From an uncultured Porphyromonadaceae bacterium (GTDB lineage: Bacteria; Bacteroidota; Bacteroidia; Bacteroidales; Porphyromonadaceae): a stretch of 64,000 nt of DNA. The stretch covers positions 6,776 through 70,775 of the forward strand of contig CAMYAB010000007.1 in the NCBI GenBank assembly GCA_947253625.1. Reading direction: 5' to 3'. Shown piece by piece: positions 15,400 to 23,600 of the stretch. Made by a program: the position numbers and the translations under genes. The notes under the pieces are model-generated. The model searched no databases. It saw only the letters and a program-made list of their open reading frames with translations, and was not told the DNA's origin. The stretch's first letter is position 1, and each line of letters opens with the position of its first letter.

Positions 15400-16464
15400 A
15401 TGAAGGAGTCGTTATTTATAGAGCAGATAAAATCAATCTTTGCACCCTTTGTAAGCAAGGTTTCAGAGGTGGACCCGGAGCAAAAGCAACCACTTTATAA
15501 GACCCTACTAACAGAGGAGGAGAGCATTACAGGAGATTTTAACGAGACCCGTATAAGTGGTAATATCGTAGCCAGTGACATTGTAGCACTAGGAAGCCCT
15601 TTGCCACTTGCAGAGCGTCCTAGCATTGGTTTGGTAAGAGGTAAAATTCCAAAAATTGGAAAGAAAACCAGTCTAGATGAGCGTCAGCTCAAGGCTATTC
15701 AATATATGCTAGCAACGGGTCGAGACCAAACAGAGGTACGCAAGAACATTCTAAATGATACAGTGCGACTTGTCAAGGGTCAAGACCTTAGACTAGAGCA
15801 AATGTTGTATCAAGCCCTTTCCACTGGTATTATGCAGACTGGAGAGGATGAGACCGAGGGCACCGCAATTCGCATCTCTTTTAAGCGTGCGGAAAACGAG
15901 TTGCAGTCCACAAAGGGATGGGACAAAGCGGACGCCACCCCAATCACAGACCTTTACACTCTATTTGACAAGGTGGAAGGTGAGCAAAAGTCCGTGGGTG
16001 TGCTTTATATGTCTAAGAAAGCACTGAATCAAATTCGAGCATCAAAGGAGGGTAAAGCCCTAGTGCGTGACTTCCTAGGTTTGGCAGGTAATACCACTTT
16101 GCCAAGCCCAAGTCGCAAGAATATGATTAGTGCATTGGAGGATGAGTTTGCCGTTACCGTGCGAGTGATTGACGGTAAGTTTAAGGTTTCTAACAGCCAG
16201 GGCACCACACAGACCATCAATGGCTTTTCCGATGAGTTTGTGGTAGCCGCACCAAGTGGCAAGCTCGGTAGACTTGTATACACTCGACTGCCAGAGGAGG
16301 ACTTCCCAGTAGCTGGAGTTACTTACGCAAAGGCGGGTAGTTACAACCTCGTATCCAAGTTTGGTAGCACAGACCCGGTTGAGGAGTTTACCGCAATCCA
16401 AGCAATGGTTATACCAGTGCTTGACAACACTGATGCTATCTTTAGACTAAAGATTACTGATTAA
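15400..16464 (+). CDS. Major capsid protein (HK97-like fold)
   Basis: A 354-residue protein. An N-terminal arm is followed by SPLPLAERPSIGLVRGKIPKIGKKTSLDERQLKAI and a C-terminal beta-rich A-domain ending LDNTDAIFRLKITD. The order scaffold, decoration, capsid, connectors fixes the role as the shell subunit. Codon use is smoother and less biased to rare codons than in the toxin modules, as expected for a highly expressed gene. A strong terminator follows, so high expression would stop before the connector genes. Confidence 0.85.
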   Translation: MKESLFIEQIKSIFAPFVSKVSEVDPEQKQPLYKTLLTEEESITGDFNETRISGNIVASDIVALGSPLPLAERPSIGLVRGKIPKIGKKTSLDERQLKAIQYMLATGRDQTEVRKNILNDTVRLVKGQDLRLEQMLYQALSTGIMQTGEDETEGTAIRISFKRAENELQSTKGWDKADATPITDLYTLFDKVEGEQKSVGVLYMSKKALNQIRASKEGKALVRDFLGLAGNTTLPSPSRKNMISALEDEFAVTVRVIDGKFKVSNSQGTTQTINGFSDEFVVAAPSGKLGRLVYTRLPEEDFPVAGVTYAKAGSYNLVSKFGSTDPVEEFTAIQAMVIPVLDNTDAIFRLKITD

Positions 16465-16473
16465 TCTTACCTC

Positions 16474-16546
16474 GTGTCGTGGGTGTGTGCCACCTTGCTT
16501 TCTCTCACCACAGCAACACCCCAGGCGCATACCCACGACACTTTTT
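16474..16546 (+). terminator. Strong terminator after the capsid gene
   Basis: GTGTCGTGGGT (16474-16484) pairs with ACCCACGACAC (16531-16541). The stem extends inward by about 7 more pairs including wobbles, and TTTTT follows. It probably lowers expression of the downstream connector and tail genes relative to capsid. Confidence 0.75.
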
Positions 16547-16562
16547 AACCAACTAGAGAGCA

Positions 16563-16865
16563 ATGGACGCAAATAAGGTCGCTAGCATCCTAGGAGTAGA
16601 CATACCAGAGCAGGTCATCAAGCAGACAGCCGAGGGGCTAGAGAACCACCCACAAGGGGGGCTTATTCTGAGGGGGCGGCTACTCATTTGGATAAGCTTA
16701 CAGCCCAACGTTACACAAGGCGGCATCAGCATTAGCTACTCAGACGCCCAGAGGCTATACTTTCAGAACGAAGCCCGCTCCCTATTTCGCAGAGCAGGAG
16801 CCACCGAAGACCTAGCAAGTATGCCCCCACAAGTAACGTATGGATATAAAGGCGACAAGCTATGA
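16563..16865 (+). CDS. Head-tail connector protein (putative)
   Basis: A 100-residue protein directly after the capsid gene, where head completion (gp6-like) proteins are encoded. No strong motif is visible. Its stop overlaps the next ATG by 4 bases. Confidence 0.55.
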   Translation: MDANKVASILGVDIPEQVIKQTAEGLENHPQGGLILRGRLLIWISLQPNVTQGGISISYSDAQRLYFQNEARSLFRRAGATEDLASMPPQVTYGYKGDKL

Positions 16866-17242
16866 ACTTAACCAACGGCACGATAGCTATTTTCGCAGAA
16901 AAGACCGCCACCGACCCAAGGTTTAAGACCCGAACAACGGTAAGAGGGGCGACCCTTTACGAGGGAGCCACCCAATGGCGTTACCTACAGGAGGACAGAA
17001 ACACCCCCACGCCCAGCGTACCGAGGGAGACCGCCACTATTGAAGCCCTTATACCCTACACCCCCACGCTACCACCAACGAAGCCATTAAGTATCGAGAT
17101 ACAGACGAACGGACACACCCTGAGAGCCACCGCCCGAATGATCGAACACTTACAGCTCGTACGCAAAACGAGAGTCACCGCCACCCTAAGCCATACCACC
17201 ACGAATGAGAGTAGACCCACTATTCAGCCAAGCAGAGGTTGA
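16862..17242 (+). CDS. Head closure / head-tail adaptor protein (putative)
   Basis: A 126-residue beta-rich protein with GATLYEGATQWRYLQED and repeated Thr-rich strands, consistent with a stopper or adaptor in the connector. Assigned by order only. Its 3' end overlaps the next gene by 38 bases in another frame, an unusually long overlap even for a phage. Confidence 0.5.
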   Translation: MNLTNGTIAIFAEKTATDPRFKTRTTVRGATLYEGATQWRYLQEDRNTPTPSVPRETATIEALIPYTPTLPPTKPLSIEIQTNGHTLRATARMIEHLQLVRKTRVTATLSHTTTNESRPTIQPSRG

Positions 17243-17663
17243 GGCAGAGCTCCGTGAGGGCGTCAGTCGCAAGATAAAAACCATCACCCGAGACCTACAA
17301 TATGCAGGGGAGGAAATCGTCACCGAAGCGAGGACAGGAGCCAAGACCCTAGGCAAAGACTACAAGACGCAGACAGGCAATCTCCGAAGTTCAATAGGCT
17401 ATACCATCATCTACCAAGGCGAGACGTTAGCCATAGGAGGCTTTACCCCAATAGCAGGCGGAGAGGAGGGGGCAGAAAAAGGGCGAGAAGTTGCCACCCA
17501 ATTAGCCACCGAGGAGAGCGACCTCGATACCCTGAAGCTCACCGTAGTAGCAGGAATGGACTACGCCTCACCGCTAAGTGCCAAAGGCTACGACGTACTA
17601 GACACCGCCGAGCTTATCGCCCGAGACAAGACCGACGAAATAAAACGAATCCACAGCTTATGA
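17205..17663 (+). CDS. HK97 gp10-like tail completion protein
   Basis: A 152-residue protein with the gp10-type pattern: an N-terminal helix, LQYAGEEIVTEARTGA, then KDYKTQTGNLRSSIGY, and late MDYASPLSAKGYDVLDTA. In this family TGNLRSSI and the YA..ve..G...L segments are conserved. It joins head connector to tail. Overlaps of 38 bases upstream and 4 bases downstream show tight coupling. Confidence 0.78.
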   Translation: MRVDPLFSQAEVEAELREGVSRKIKTITRDLQYAGEEIVTEARTGAKTLGKDYKTQTGNLRSSIGYTIIYQGETLAIGGFTPIAGGEEGAEKGREVATQLATEESDLDTLKLTVVAGMDYASPLSAKGYDVLDTAELIARDKTDEIKRIHSL

Positions 17664-18034
17664 GGTACCAAAACACACTCAGCCCAACCGAAGTTCTATC
17701 CCGACTACAGGCGGAGCTAAAAGCCACCATAAAGGAGACCCCGATATATATCGACGGCTTACCAGCCGAGGAGGGTGTAACAGAGTACTACACCCTCACC
17801 CACACGGCAGGCGTATTTGGACAAATCCAGCGAGGTATAATCACCCTCATATTCTATGGCGTAGGGCTACACCCCTACACAAGTCGAGAGCAAGAGATGA
17901 CCATCGCCACCAACACCCTACCACAGAACCCCATAATATGGGAGCCAAAAGACACCCCCACCACCACCTACCTACAGAACGACAACTACACCATAATATC
18001 CCAGCGTATAGCCTACCAGTTTACCGCTGATTAA
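17660..18034 (+). CDS. Tail terminator-like protein (putative)
   Basis: A 124-residue protein located between the gp10-like protein and the tail tube protein, where the tail terminator that caps the tube is normally encoded. The pattern PTEVLSRLQAEL...PIYIDGLPAEEG and YTIISQRIAYQFTAD fits a small alpha/beta protein. Position-based assignment. Confidence 0.55.
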   Translation: MRYQNTLSPTEVLSRLQAELKATIKETPIYIDGLPAEEGVTEYYTLTHTAGVFGQIQRGIITLIFYGVGLHPYTSREQEMTIATNTLPQNPIIWEPKDTPTTTYLQNDNYTIISQRIAYQFTAD

Positions 18035-18072
18035 TCACTAATTATTATATAACCATTAAAACCCCAAAGATT

Positions 18073-18477
18073 ATGGCAGAAGCAACAACCAAGATGAAAA
18101 CCGCAGTCATCAAGAAAAGAGTAAAAGTAAAAATTGCGGACACAGCACTAGGATTTGTAAAGGACGGCTCTTGTACTTTCAAGATTGAGCCGGGCGACAA
18201 AATCGAACTCAAGGAGGAGGGCGAGGTGATTGTATTTACCGAAGTAGGCAACGCCAAACGTACCCTAACTTTTGATGTTATGTTAGAGACCCTAGACGAA
18301 CTAGAGGACAACATCAAGCGGGGCGACCTAGTCCTAGAGATAGAGGGACAGAAATCCATTACCTACAAAAACGCCACCGCCATTATCACCAGAGAGTGGA
18401 CAAACGCCAACGGAGCTATCGACCACTACGAATGCACCCTACCAGAAAAGGGCGTGCAAGGCACCGTATCCGCATGA
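18073..18477 (+). CDS. Major tail tube protein (putative)
   Basis: A 134-residue beta-rich protein with Lys-rich N-terminus and segments GSCTFKIEPGDKIELKEEG and TREWTNANGAIDHYECTLPEKG, as expected for a tail tube subunit. It follows the tail terminator and precedes (after the lysis insert) the tail chaperone. A hairpin follows its stop. Confidence 0.65.
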   Translation: MAEATTKMKTAVIKKRVKVKIADTALGFVKDGSCTFKIEPGDKIELKEEGEVIVFTEVGNAKRTLTFDVMLETLDELEDNIKRGDLVLEIEGQKSITYKNATAIITREWTNANGAIDHYECTLPEKGVQGTVSA

Positions 18478-18516
18478 TGAAGTAACCCTGTATAGAAACG
18501 AGTGTGGAAACTCGTC

Positions 18517-18567
18517 AAGGGGATAGGCGGAGTGGGAAAACCCGAAAGTCCACGCCCCTATCCCCTT
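18517..18567 (+). terminator. Large hairpin after the tail tube gene (terminator or attenuator)
   Basis: AAGGGGATAGG (18517-18527) and CCTATCCCCTT (18557-18567) pair perfectly, with further pairing inside (GTGG/CCAC). The tail TTATTATATCC is only moderately T-rich. It marks the boundary between tail tube and lysis genes. Confidence 0.55.
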
Positions 18568-18607
18568 TATTATATCCAAGGCACCCCCTACACCCCAGCC
18601 ACACAAA

Positions 18608-19138
18608 ATGCAAAGTATTATCGACACCATAAAACCCACCATCGTAGCTATTTGGGCAGTAGTCCTAACCACCATAGCCCCAACTACCAACGCCCTGATA
18701 CTACTAGTTATTTTCGCACTAGTCAACGCCTTTGTAGGCTACCAAAGCAACTACATCACGAGACGAGAGAAGTTCAGCCTTTCCAAGTTTGGGAAAGCCT
18801 TCGTCCAGCTCCTCTTTTATATGCTCCTCGTCATACTCATACACCTAGCATTCCATCTATTTGGAGAGTACGAAAAAGCCCTCTTCGCCATCAAGGTAGT
18901 CTCTTGGATAGCTCTATGGGCGTACACCGTGAAGATACTGCAAAACTTTATGCAGATAAACCCCAACACCCGAGGCGTGCGACTACTGTACTACATACTC
19001 GCAGTGAAGTTTGTACCAAAGCTGCTCGACAAGATAGGTATTCAGATATCTGAAGAGGAGCTAAAGAAGAACGTCAACAACGATGTAACCACTACTGATG
19101 ATGACCGCAAAGAGAACCCCAAGGGGACTGAGGAATAA
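18608..19138 (+). CDS. Phage holin-like membrane protein
   Basis: A 176-residue protein with about four hydrophobic segments (residues 10-28, 30-46, 63-84, 96-116) and a charged, hydrophilic C-terminal tail ending DDDRKENPKGTEE, as in large class holins. It is followed by a muralytic enzyme and a spanin-like gene, so a hole-forming role in lysis is likely. It overlaps the next gene by 41 bases. Confidence 0.7.
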   Translation: MQSIIDTIKPTIVAIWAVVLTTIAPTTNALILLVIFALVNAFVGYQSNYITRREKFSLSKFGKAFVQLLFYMLLVILIHLAFHLFGEYEKALFAIKVVSWIALWAYTVKILQNFMQINPNTRGVRLLYYILAVKFVPKLLDKIGIQISEEELKKNVNNDVTTTDDDRKENPKGTEE

Positions 19139-19517
19139 CAACCCCCTCAACATACGACGGACAAGCGACCGCTGGAGAGGGTTGGCGCCCACGCAGAGCG
19201 ACCCCGCATTCTGCCAATTCACAGCCCCCGAGTGGGGCGTGCGTGCCGCCATTGTGATTCTGCGAAACTACCAAAGGAGGTACCACCTGCATACCCTTAG
19301 CGAGATCCTGCACCGGTACGCACCGACGAACGAAAACCACACCGAGCAATACATCGAGCGGGTGAGTACGAGAGCCAAGGTGCAGAGGAATGTCCCCCTG
19401 GACCTCACCAATCGTGACCTCGTCTACCGCCTGATCGAAGCGATGTGGCTGGTGGAGTGTGGCGTGCCGGGCGACCCCACGGCCATCCATAAGGGGCTGG
19501 ACCTCGCAGGGCTATGA
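19098..19517 (+). CDS. Endolysin-type peptidoglycan hydrolase (structural protein P5-like)
   Basis: A 139-residue protein with RGLRNNNPLNIR, then WGVRAAIVILRNYQRRY and a C-terminal YAPTNENHTEQYIERVS. This is the motif set of small Bacteroidetes phage cell-wall hydrolases annotated as P5-like or lysozyme-like. It has no signal peptide, so the holin must release it. It lies between holin and spanin genes and overlaps both. Bond specificity is not shown by the sequence. Confidence 0.75.
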   Translation: MMTAKRTPRGLRNNNPLNIRRTSDRWRGLAPTQSDPAFCQFTAPEWGVRAAIVILRNYQRRYHLHTLSEILHRYAPTNENHTEQYIERVSTRAKVQRNVPLDLTNRDLVYRLIEAMWLVECGVPGDPTAIHKGLDLAGL

Positions 19518-19954
19518 AGCGGAGGAGGAAAGCAGCTACCCTGTATGCCGTGGTAGCTCTCGCCGCCTTTCTCCTTGCTTCTCTTTGTGCAGGGTGCAGA
19601 CCCGGTAAAGAGGCGACAAGGAGCCACACCGCTACGATACAGCAGGGGGTGAAGCTGGAGCGGGACAGCATCCGCCTCCCCTACCTGCGCCACACCGAGC
19701 GGTGGTATCTGCCTACCGGAGCCCTGGAGCGGGAGGAGGTATCGGAGCGTGGGGAGCTCGTGCAGGTGCGAGAGCTGGTATGGGACACCCTTTACATTGT
19801 GCAGAGGGATACGATAAGGGAGGTGACCACACCGCCGACCGCAGTCGCCACAATTCCGAGCCGTATCAATGCGGCCTTTTGGGGCGTGGTGATTGGTGCC
19901 ACGCTGGTGGTACTCATTATAGGAGTGATCAAACTTAGAAAGCTATACAGATGA
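19514..19954 (+). CDS. One-gene (u-)spanin-like lipoprotein with C-terminal membrane anchor
   Basis: A 146-residue protein. A basic N-terminus and hydrophobic stretch end in a lipobox-like LCAGC (Cys28). A charged periplasmic stretch follows (residues 30-115, rich in Arg and Glu). A C-terminal transmembrane helix (about 118-138, FWGVVIGATLVVLIIGV) ends KLRKLYR. A lipid anchor at one end and an inner-membrane helix at the other is the topology of u-spanins, which fuse the two membranes at the last step of lysis. It directly follows the endolysin gene. The -3 residue of the lipobox is Cys rather than Leu, so lipidation is likely but not certain. Confidence 0.68.
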   Translation: MKRRRKAATLYAVVALAAFLLASLCAGCRPGKEATRSHTATIQQGVKLERDSIRLPYLRHTERWYLPTGALEREEVSERGELVQVRELVWDTLYIVQRDTIREVTTPPTAVATIPSRINAAFWGVVIGATLVVLIIGVIKLRKLYR

Positions 19955-20445
19955 CAACCGAACAAAAGGCTGCGAACGCCATTACCCAAGCACCCAAAGA
20001 GGTGACTATTTGCGGGACCGCTTACCAAGTGAAGCCCGCCACCTTTGCGACACTCATTGAAGTGGGAGCCATTGCAAGCACTTTACCAAAGACTTTGCCA
20101 GAGAGCGACGGCACTGCCCTTGCTTTTGTGCTACAGAATGCCAAGGAGGTATCCAAGGTGGCCGGCATTATCGCCACTCTAGTTATCGGAGTGGAGCCAC
20201 AAAGAGCGAAGCGGACACTTATACCCAAGTGGTTGCAAAACCGCCTACAAACGAAAAACAGGAGGCAAATAGAGGAGCTTACGCACCAACTGCAAAGGAA
20301 GCTCACCCCCGCCACTGCTTATGAAGCCATCACGGAGTTGTTGCCCCTACTGGAGATCGAGCATTTTTTCGGACTTACCACTTTCCTAAACCAGATGAAC
20401 CTAATGCCCGCCGGGGAAGTGGTAGAGACAACCCCTGGGGTGTGA
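19951..20445 (+). CDS. Tail assembly chaperone, short (G-type) form
   Basis: A 164-residue helical protein starting MTTEQKAANAITQAPKEVTICG, located directly before the tape measure gene as in most long-tailed phages. These chaperones coat the tape measure protein during tail assembly. The gene contains a TTTTTTC slippery heptamer at 20364-20370 in the correct phase; a -1 shift there gives a longer GT-type product ending at 20615. The short form ends TTPGV. Confidence 0.78.
   Translation: MTTEQKAANAITQAPKEVTICGTAYQVKPATFATLIEVGAIASTLPKTLPESDGTALAFVLQNAKEVSKVAGIIATLVIGVEPQRAKRTLIPKWLQNRLQTKNRRQIEELTHQLQRKLTPATAYEAITELLPLLEIEHFFGLTTFLNQMNLMPAGEVVETTPGV
20364..20370 (+). other. Slippery site for -1 ribosomal frameshift (T TTT TTC)
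   Basis: In the chaperone frame the codons are CAT TTT TTC, so T TTT TTC has the canonical X XXY YYZ form. The -1 frame is open from here to TGA 20613-20615, overlapping the tape measure ATG (20612). Confidence 0.7.
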
Positions 20446-20615
20446 TTGTAGGGCTCGCAACCGCACTCACCACCCCCCCCGATGCGGTCCTATATGACTA
20501 CAGCTATACCAACCTTATTCTATATGCCCGCAATCTCGTGAATGAAGCGAGTGACGACACCACCACCAATACCCACCAACAACAAATGTCAGATGAAGAT
20601 ATTTTGCTACTATGA
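20370..20615 (+). CDS. Tail assembly chaperone, T-type extension made by -1 frameshift
   Basis: Continuing in the -1 frame after codon 140 adds about 81 residues, including NPWGVIVGLATALTTPPDAV, DYSYTNLILYARNLV and the end QQQMSDEDILLL. The frame has no own good start codon but is clearly protein-like. It fills the otherwise unexplained gap between the short chaperone stop and the tape measure gene, with which it overlaps by 4 bases. The full GT product would be about 221 residues. This matches the lambda G/GT arrangement. Confidence 0.68.
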   Translation, partial: RTYHFPKPDEPNARRGSGRDNPWGVIVGLATALTTPPDAVLYDYSYTNLILYARNLVNEASDDTTTNTHQQQMSDEDILLL

Positions 20616-23600
20616 GTGAATTAAAATTTAGTGTAGAGCTTGACCTCAAGAAGCTACAACAGCAGGTCGAGGAGGCGAACCGCAAGCTGGATGCCATTTC
20701 AAAGAACGCCGAAGCCGGCGCAGAGCGTGCCAAGCGTGCGAGCCAACAAATCACAAGTGCCAATCAAGGCACTGCTAATAGCTTTGACAGAGTGGCAGCG
20801 ATGGCAAAGAAAGCCTTTGCCGCCTTTGCCGTGGGTGACCTCGTGCGCCAAGTGATCAATGTGCGGACGGAGATGGACAGCCTGGAGCGGAGCTTTGTAT
20901 CGCTCACGCAGTCCACAGCCAAGGGTCAAGAGCTTACGAGCTGGATGAAGGACTTTGCCGCCAAAACACCATTGACGGTGCAAGGCCTGGCAGGTGCCAC
21001 CCAGACAATGCTCGGATTTGGGCTAAGTGCAGATGAAGCCAAAAAGTATATTACCGCACTGGGTGATATATCAATGGGTAATCAAGAGAAGCTCAGCTCA
21101 CTTGCACTGGCTTTTTCACAGATGAGCAGTGCGGGTAAACTGATGGGGGATGACTTGCGACAAATGATAAATGCGGGGTTCAACCCGCTAACAGAGATTG
21201 CCCGCAAGACCGGTAAGAGTGTCGGAGAGCTAAAAGAGAACCTGGGCGCTATACCACTGGAGGAGGTAAAGGAAGCCTTTATCAGTGCCACCCAAGCCGG
21301 GGGGTTGTTTAATGGTATGCTCGAAAAGCAAGCCGATGGGCTGGCAGGTGTGCAAGCCAAGCTCAGGGGAGCCATAACGGACGCACTCAACAAGATAGGC
21401 GAGGAGAACGAGGGGGCCATCAAAGGAGCCGTGAAAGCCACAGAGGAACTCATCAAAGTACTTAGCAAGCTATCCCCACTTATCACGGACGCCGTCGTGG
21501 CTTATGGGGCCTACAAAACAGCCCTGGTACTTACCACAGCCGCCGAGAAAGCAGTAGCAACCGCCAAGGCACTGCACGCCGTGCGCACAACCGCACTTGC
21601 AAGGGCTCAAATTATGCTTAATAACGCTATCCAAGCCAACCCCTACACAGCAGCCGCCGCCGCACTCGCAGCCATTGCATTTGCCGTTTATAAGCTGGCC
21701 ACAAACACCACCAAAGCGGAGCAAGCCCAGAAAGCATTTAATGAGAGTATCGCAAAGGGGCAGGCAGATATTGAAAAAGAACGGCTCAATATCGAGCAAC
21801 TTTTCGCCACACTAAGAAATGCCAAAGAGGGGACAGAGGAATGGACAAAAGCAAGGGACGCCATACTAAACGGATATGGCAACTACCTCAAGGGCTTGAG
21901 TGATGAGATACAGACCCTAAAGGATGTCGAGGGTGCTTATAACGCCGTGAAAAAAGCCGCCCTGGAGAGTGCCAAGGCCAGAGCCATAGAAAGTGCCAAT
22001 GAAGAATCGCAGAGCAGATATTCAGAAGCCCTAAAGTCCGCATTTGAGGGTGTAGACAAGATCATTGATCGAGTAGACGAGAAGCTAGATAAAGCAGGAA
22101 AAACAGCACGAGAAAGAGCAGACGCCACCGCAAAACTACGCCGAGAGATGTATGAAATGGTACGCGGTGACAGCAAGAGCATAAAGCTAGAAAAGGGAAG
22201 CACTGAGCAGAACCTCTGGAAGAATCTAAATATCGGGGGCGACTTTGCACACATTTACAGCGAGGTAAGTGCCGCAAGGGCTCAATATCAGAAAGAAGTA
22301 TCAGTAACTCGAGAGCGCTTTGGGACACTAGAGAAGAAAGCAGCCGAGGAGACAAAGATTCATCTAAACACCGTCGCAGAGGAGACCAAAGCAATAACAG
22401 CACAAATCAAAGAAAAGAAAAAGCAGGTGGCAGAGCTGAGAAAAGCCGATGCCACAGCTAATGTGTCGCATATCGAGAACCTACAAAAGGAGATTCAAGA
22501 CCTGCAAAAGAGGAGAGACACCCTCACAGGCCGTGACAGCTCAAAGAGTGGTGACACGAACAAGACCGACCCACAAGCGAAGCTCAAAGAGGAGGTGCAG
22601 GCAAGGCGAGTTTATGAAGACTTGCTAAGTAAACAAATTGCATCATCTATTGCAGTACAAACGGACGGTTGGCAAAAGGAGGTACAGACAATCGAGGAGG
22701 GCCACCGACTAAAGGTGCAAGCGATTGAGCGGGAGAGGGAGGATTTGTTGATGGCCAGACAAGCAAAGGGTCAAGGGCTCACCACTGAGGAGGAGAGTGG
22801 ATTTGCCACACGCATACAAGCCGAGCAAACCTTATTGGAACAGTCCATCGCAAAGCGAGTTGATGAAGAGACCAAAGCCAATGAAGAGGTGCTAAATGAT
22901 TACCTCACCTACCTACAGAAGCGAGAGAACCTAATCAAAGAGGCTGCGGAAAAGGAGGCGCAGATACGCAAGAGTGCAGAAGCCCTAGGAGTGGACCCCA
23001 CCGAGTATATAGAGGAGCTAAAAGAGCAAACAAATGAAGCCCTTACCGCACTGGATGAAGCCACTGCTCAAAAGCAAGCAACCTACAGAGCGTGGCTGGA
23101 ATCAATGAGAGACAAGAGCCTAGAGCAACTCAAAATCGCCGCACAGAAAGCCAGAGAAGAGCTGCAGCGACTTAAAGCGGAGGGAAAAGCAGCCGGAAAT
23201 GAAATCGCAGTGGCAAGCGCCAAGGTTTCAAGCCTAGAGAAGTCCATAAAGGAGACCGAAGCCAAGAGCAACGATGGGTCAAAGAATAGTGAAGCGAAGT
23301 GGACCGACCTCTCAACTGTGATTGACACCGCCTCACAGTCCTTTGAGCGAATGGGGCAAGAAATCGGAGGAGTGGCAGGCGAGGTCATCAGCACAATAGG
23401 GACAGTGGCAGGAGGAACCACCCAGATAATAAACGGAGTGAAAGCCATAGGCACCACCGCCAAAGGAGCGGCAGGTGCAGTGGAGAAAGCAAGTGCCGTT
23501 TTAGCCATCGTCAGTGCCGCATTCCAAATCGGAATGAAAGTCGCTAAGCTATTCAATAATGACAAGCAAAAAGACGAGCAGATAAAAGCACTGGGTGCCG

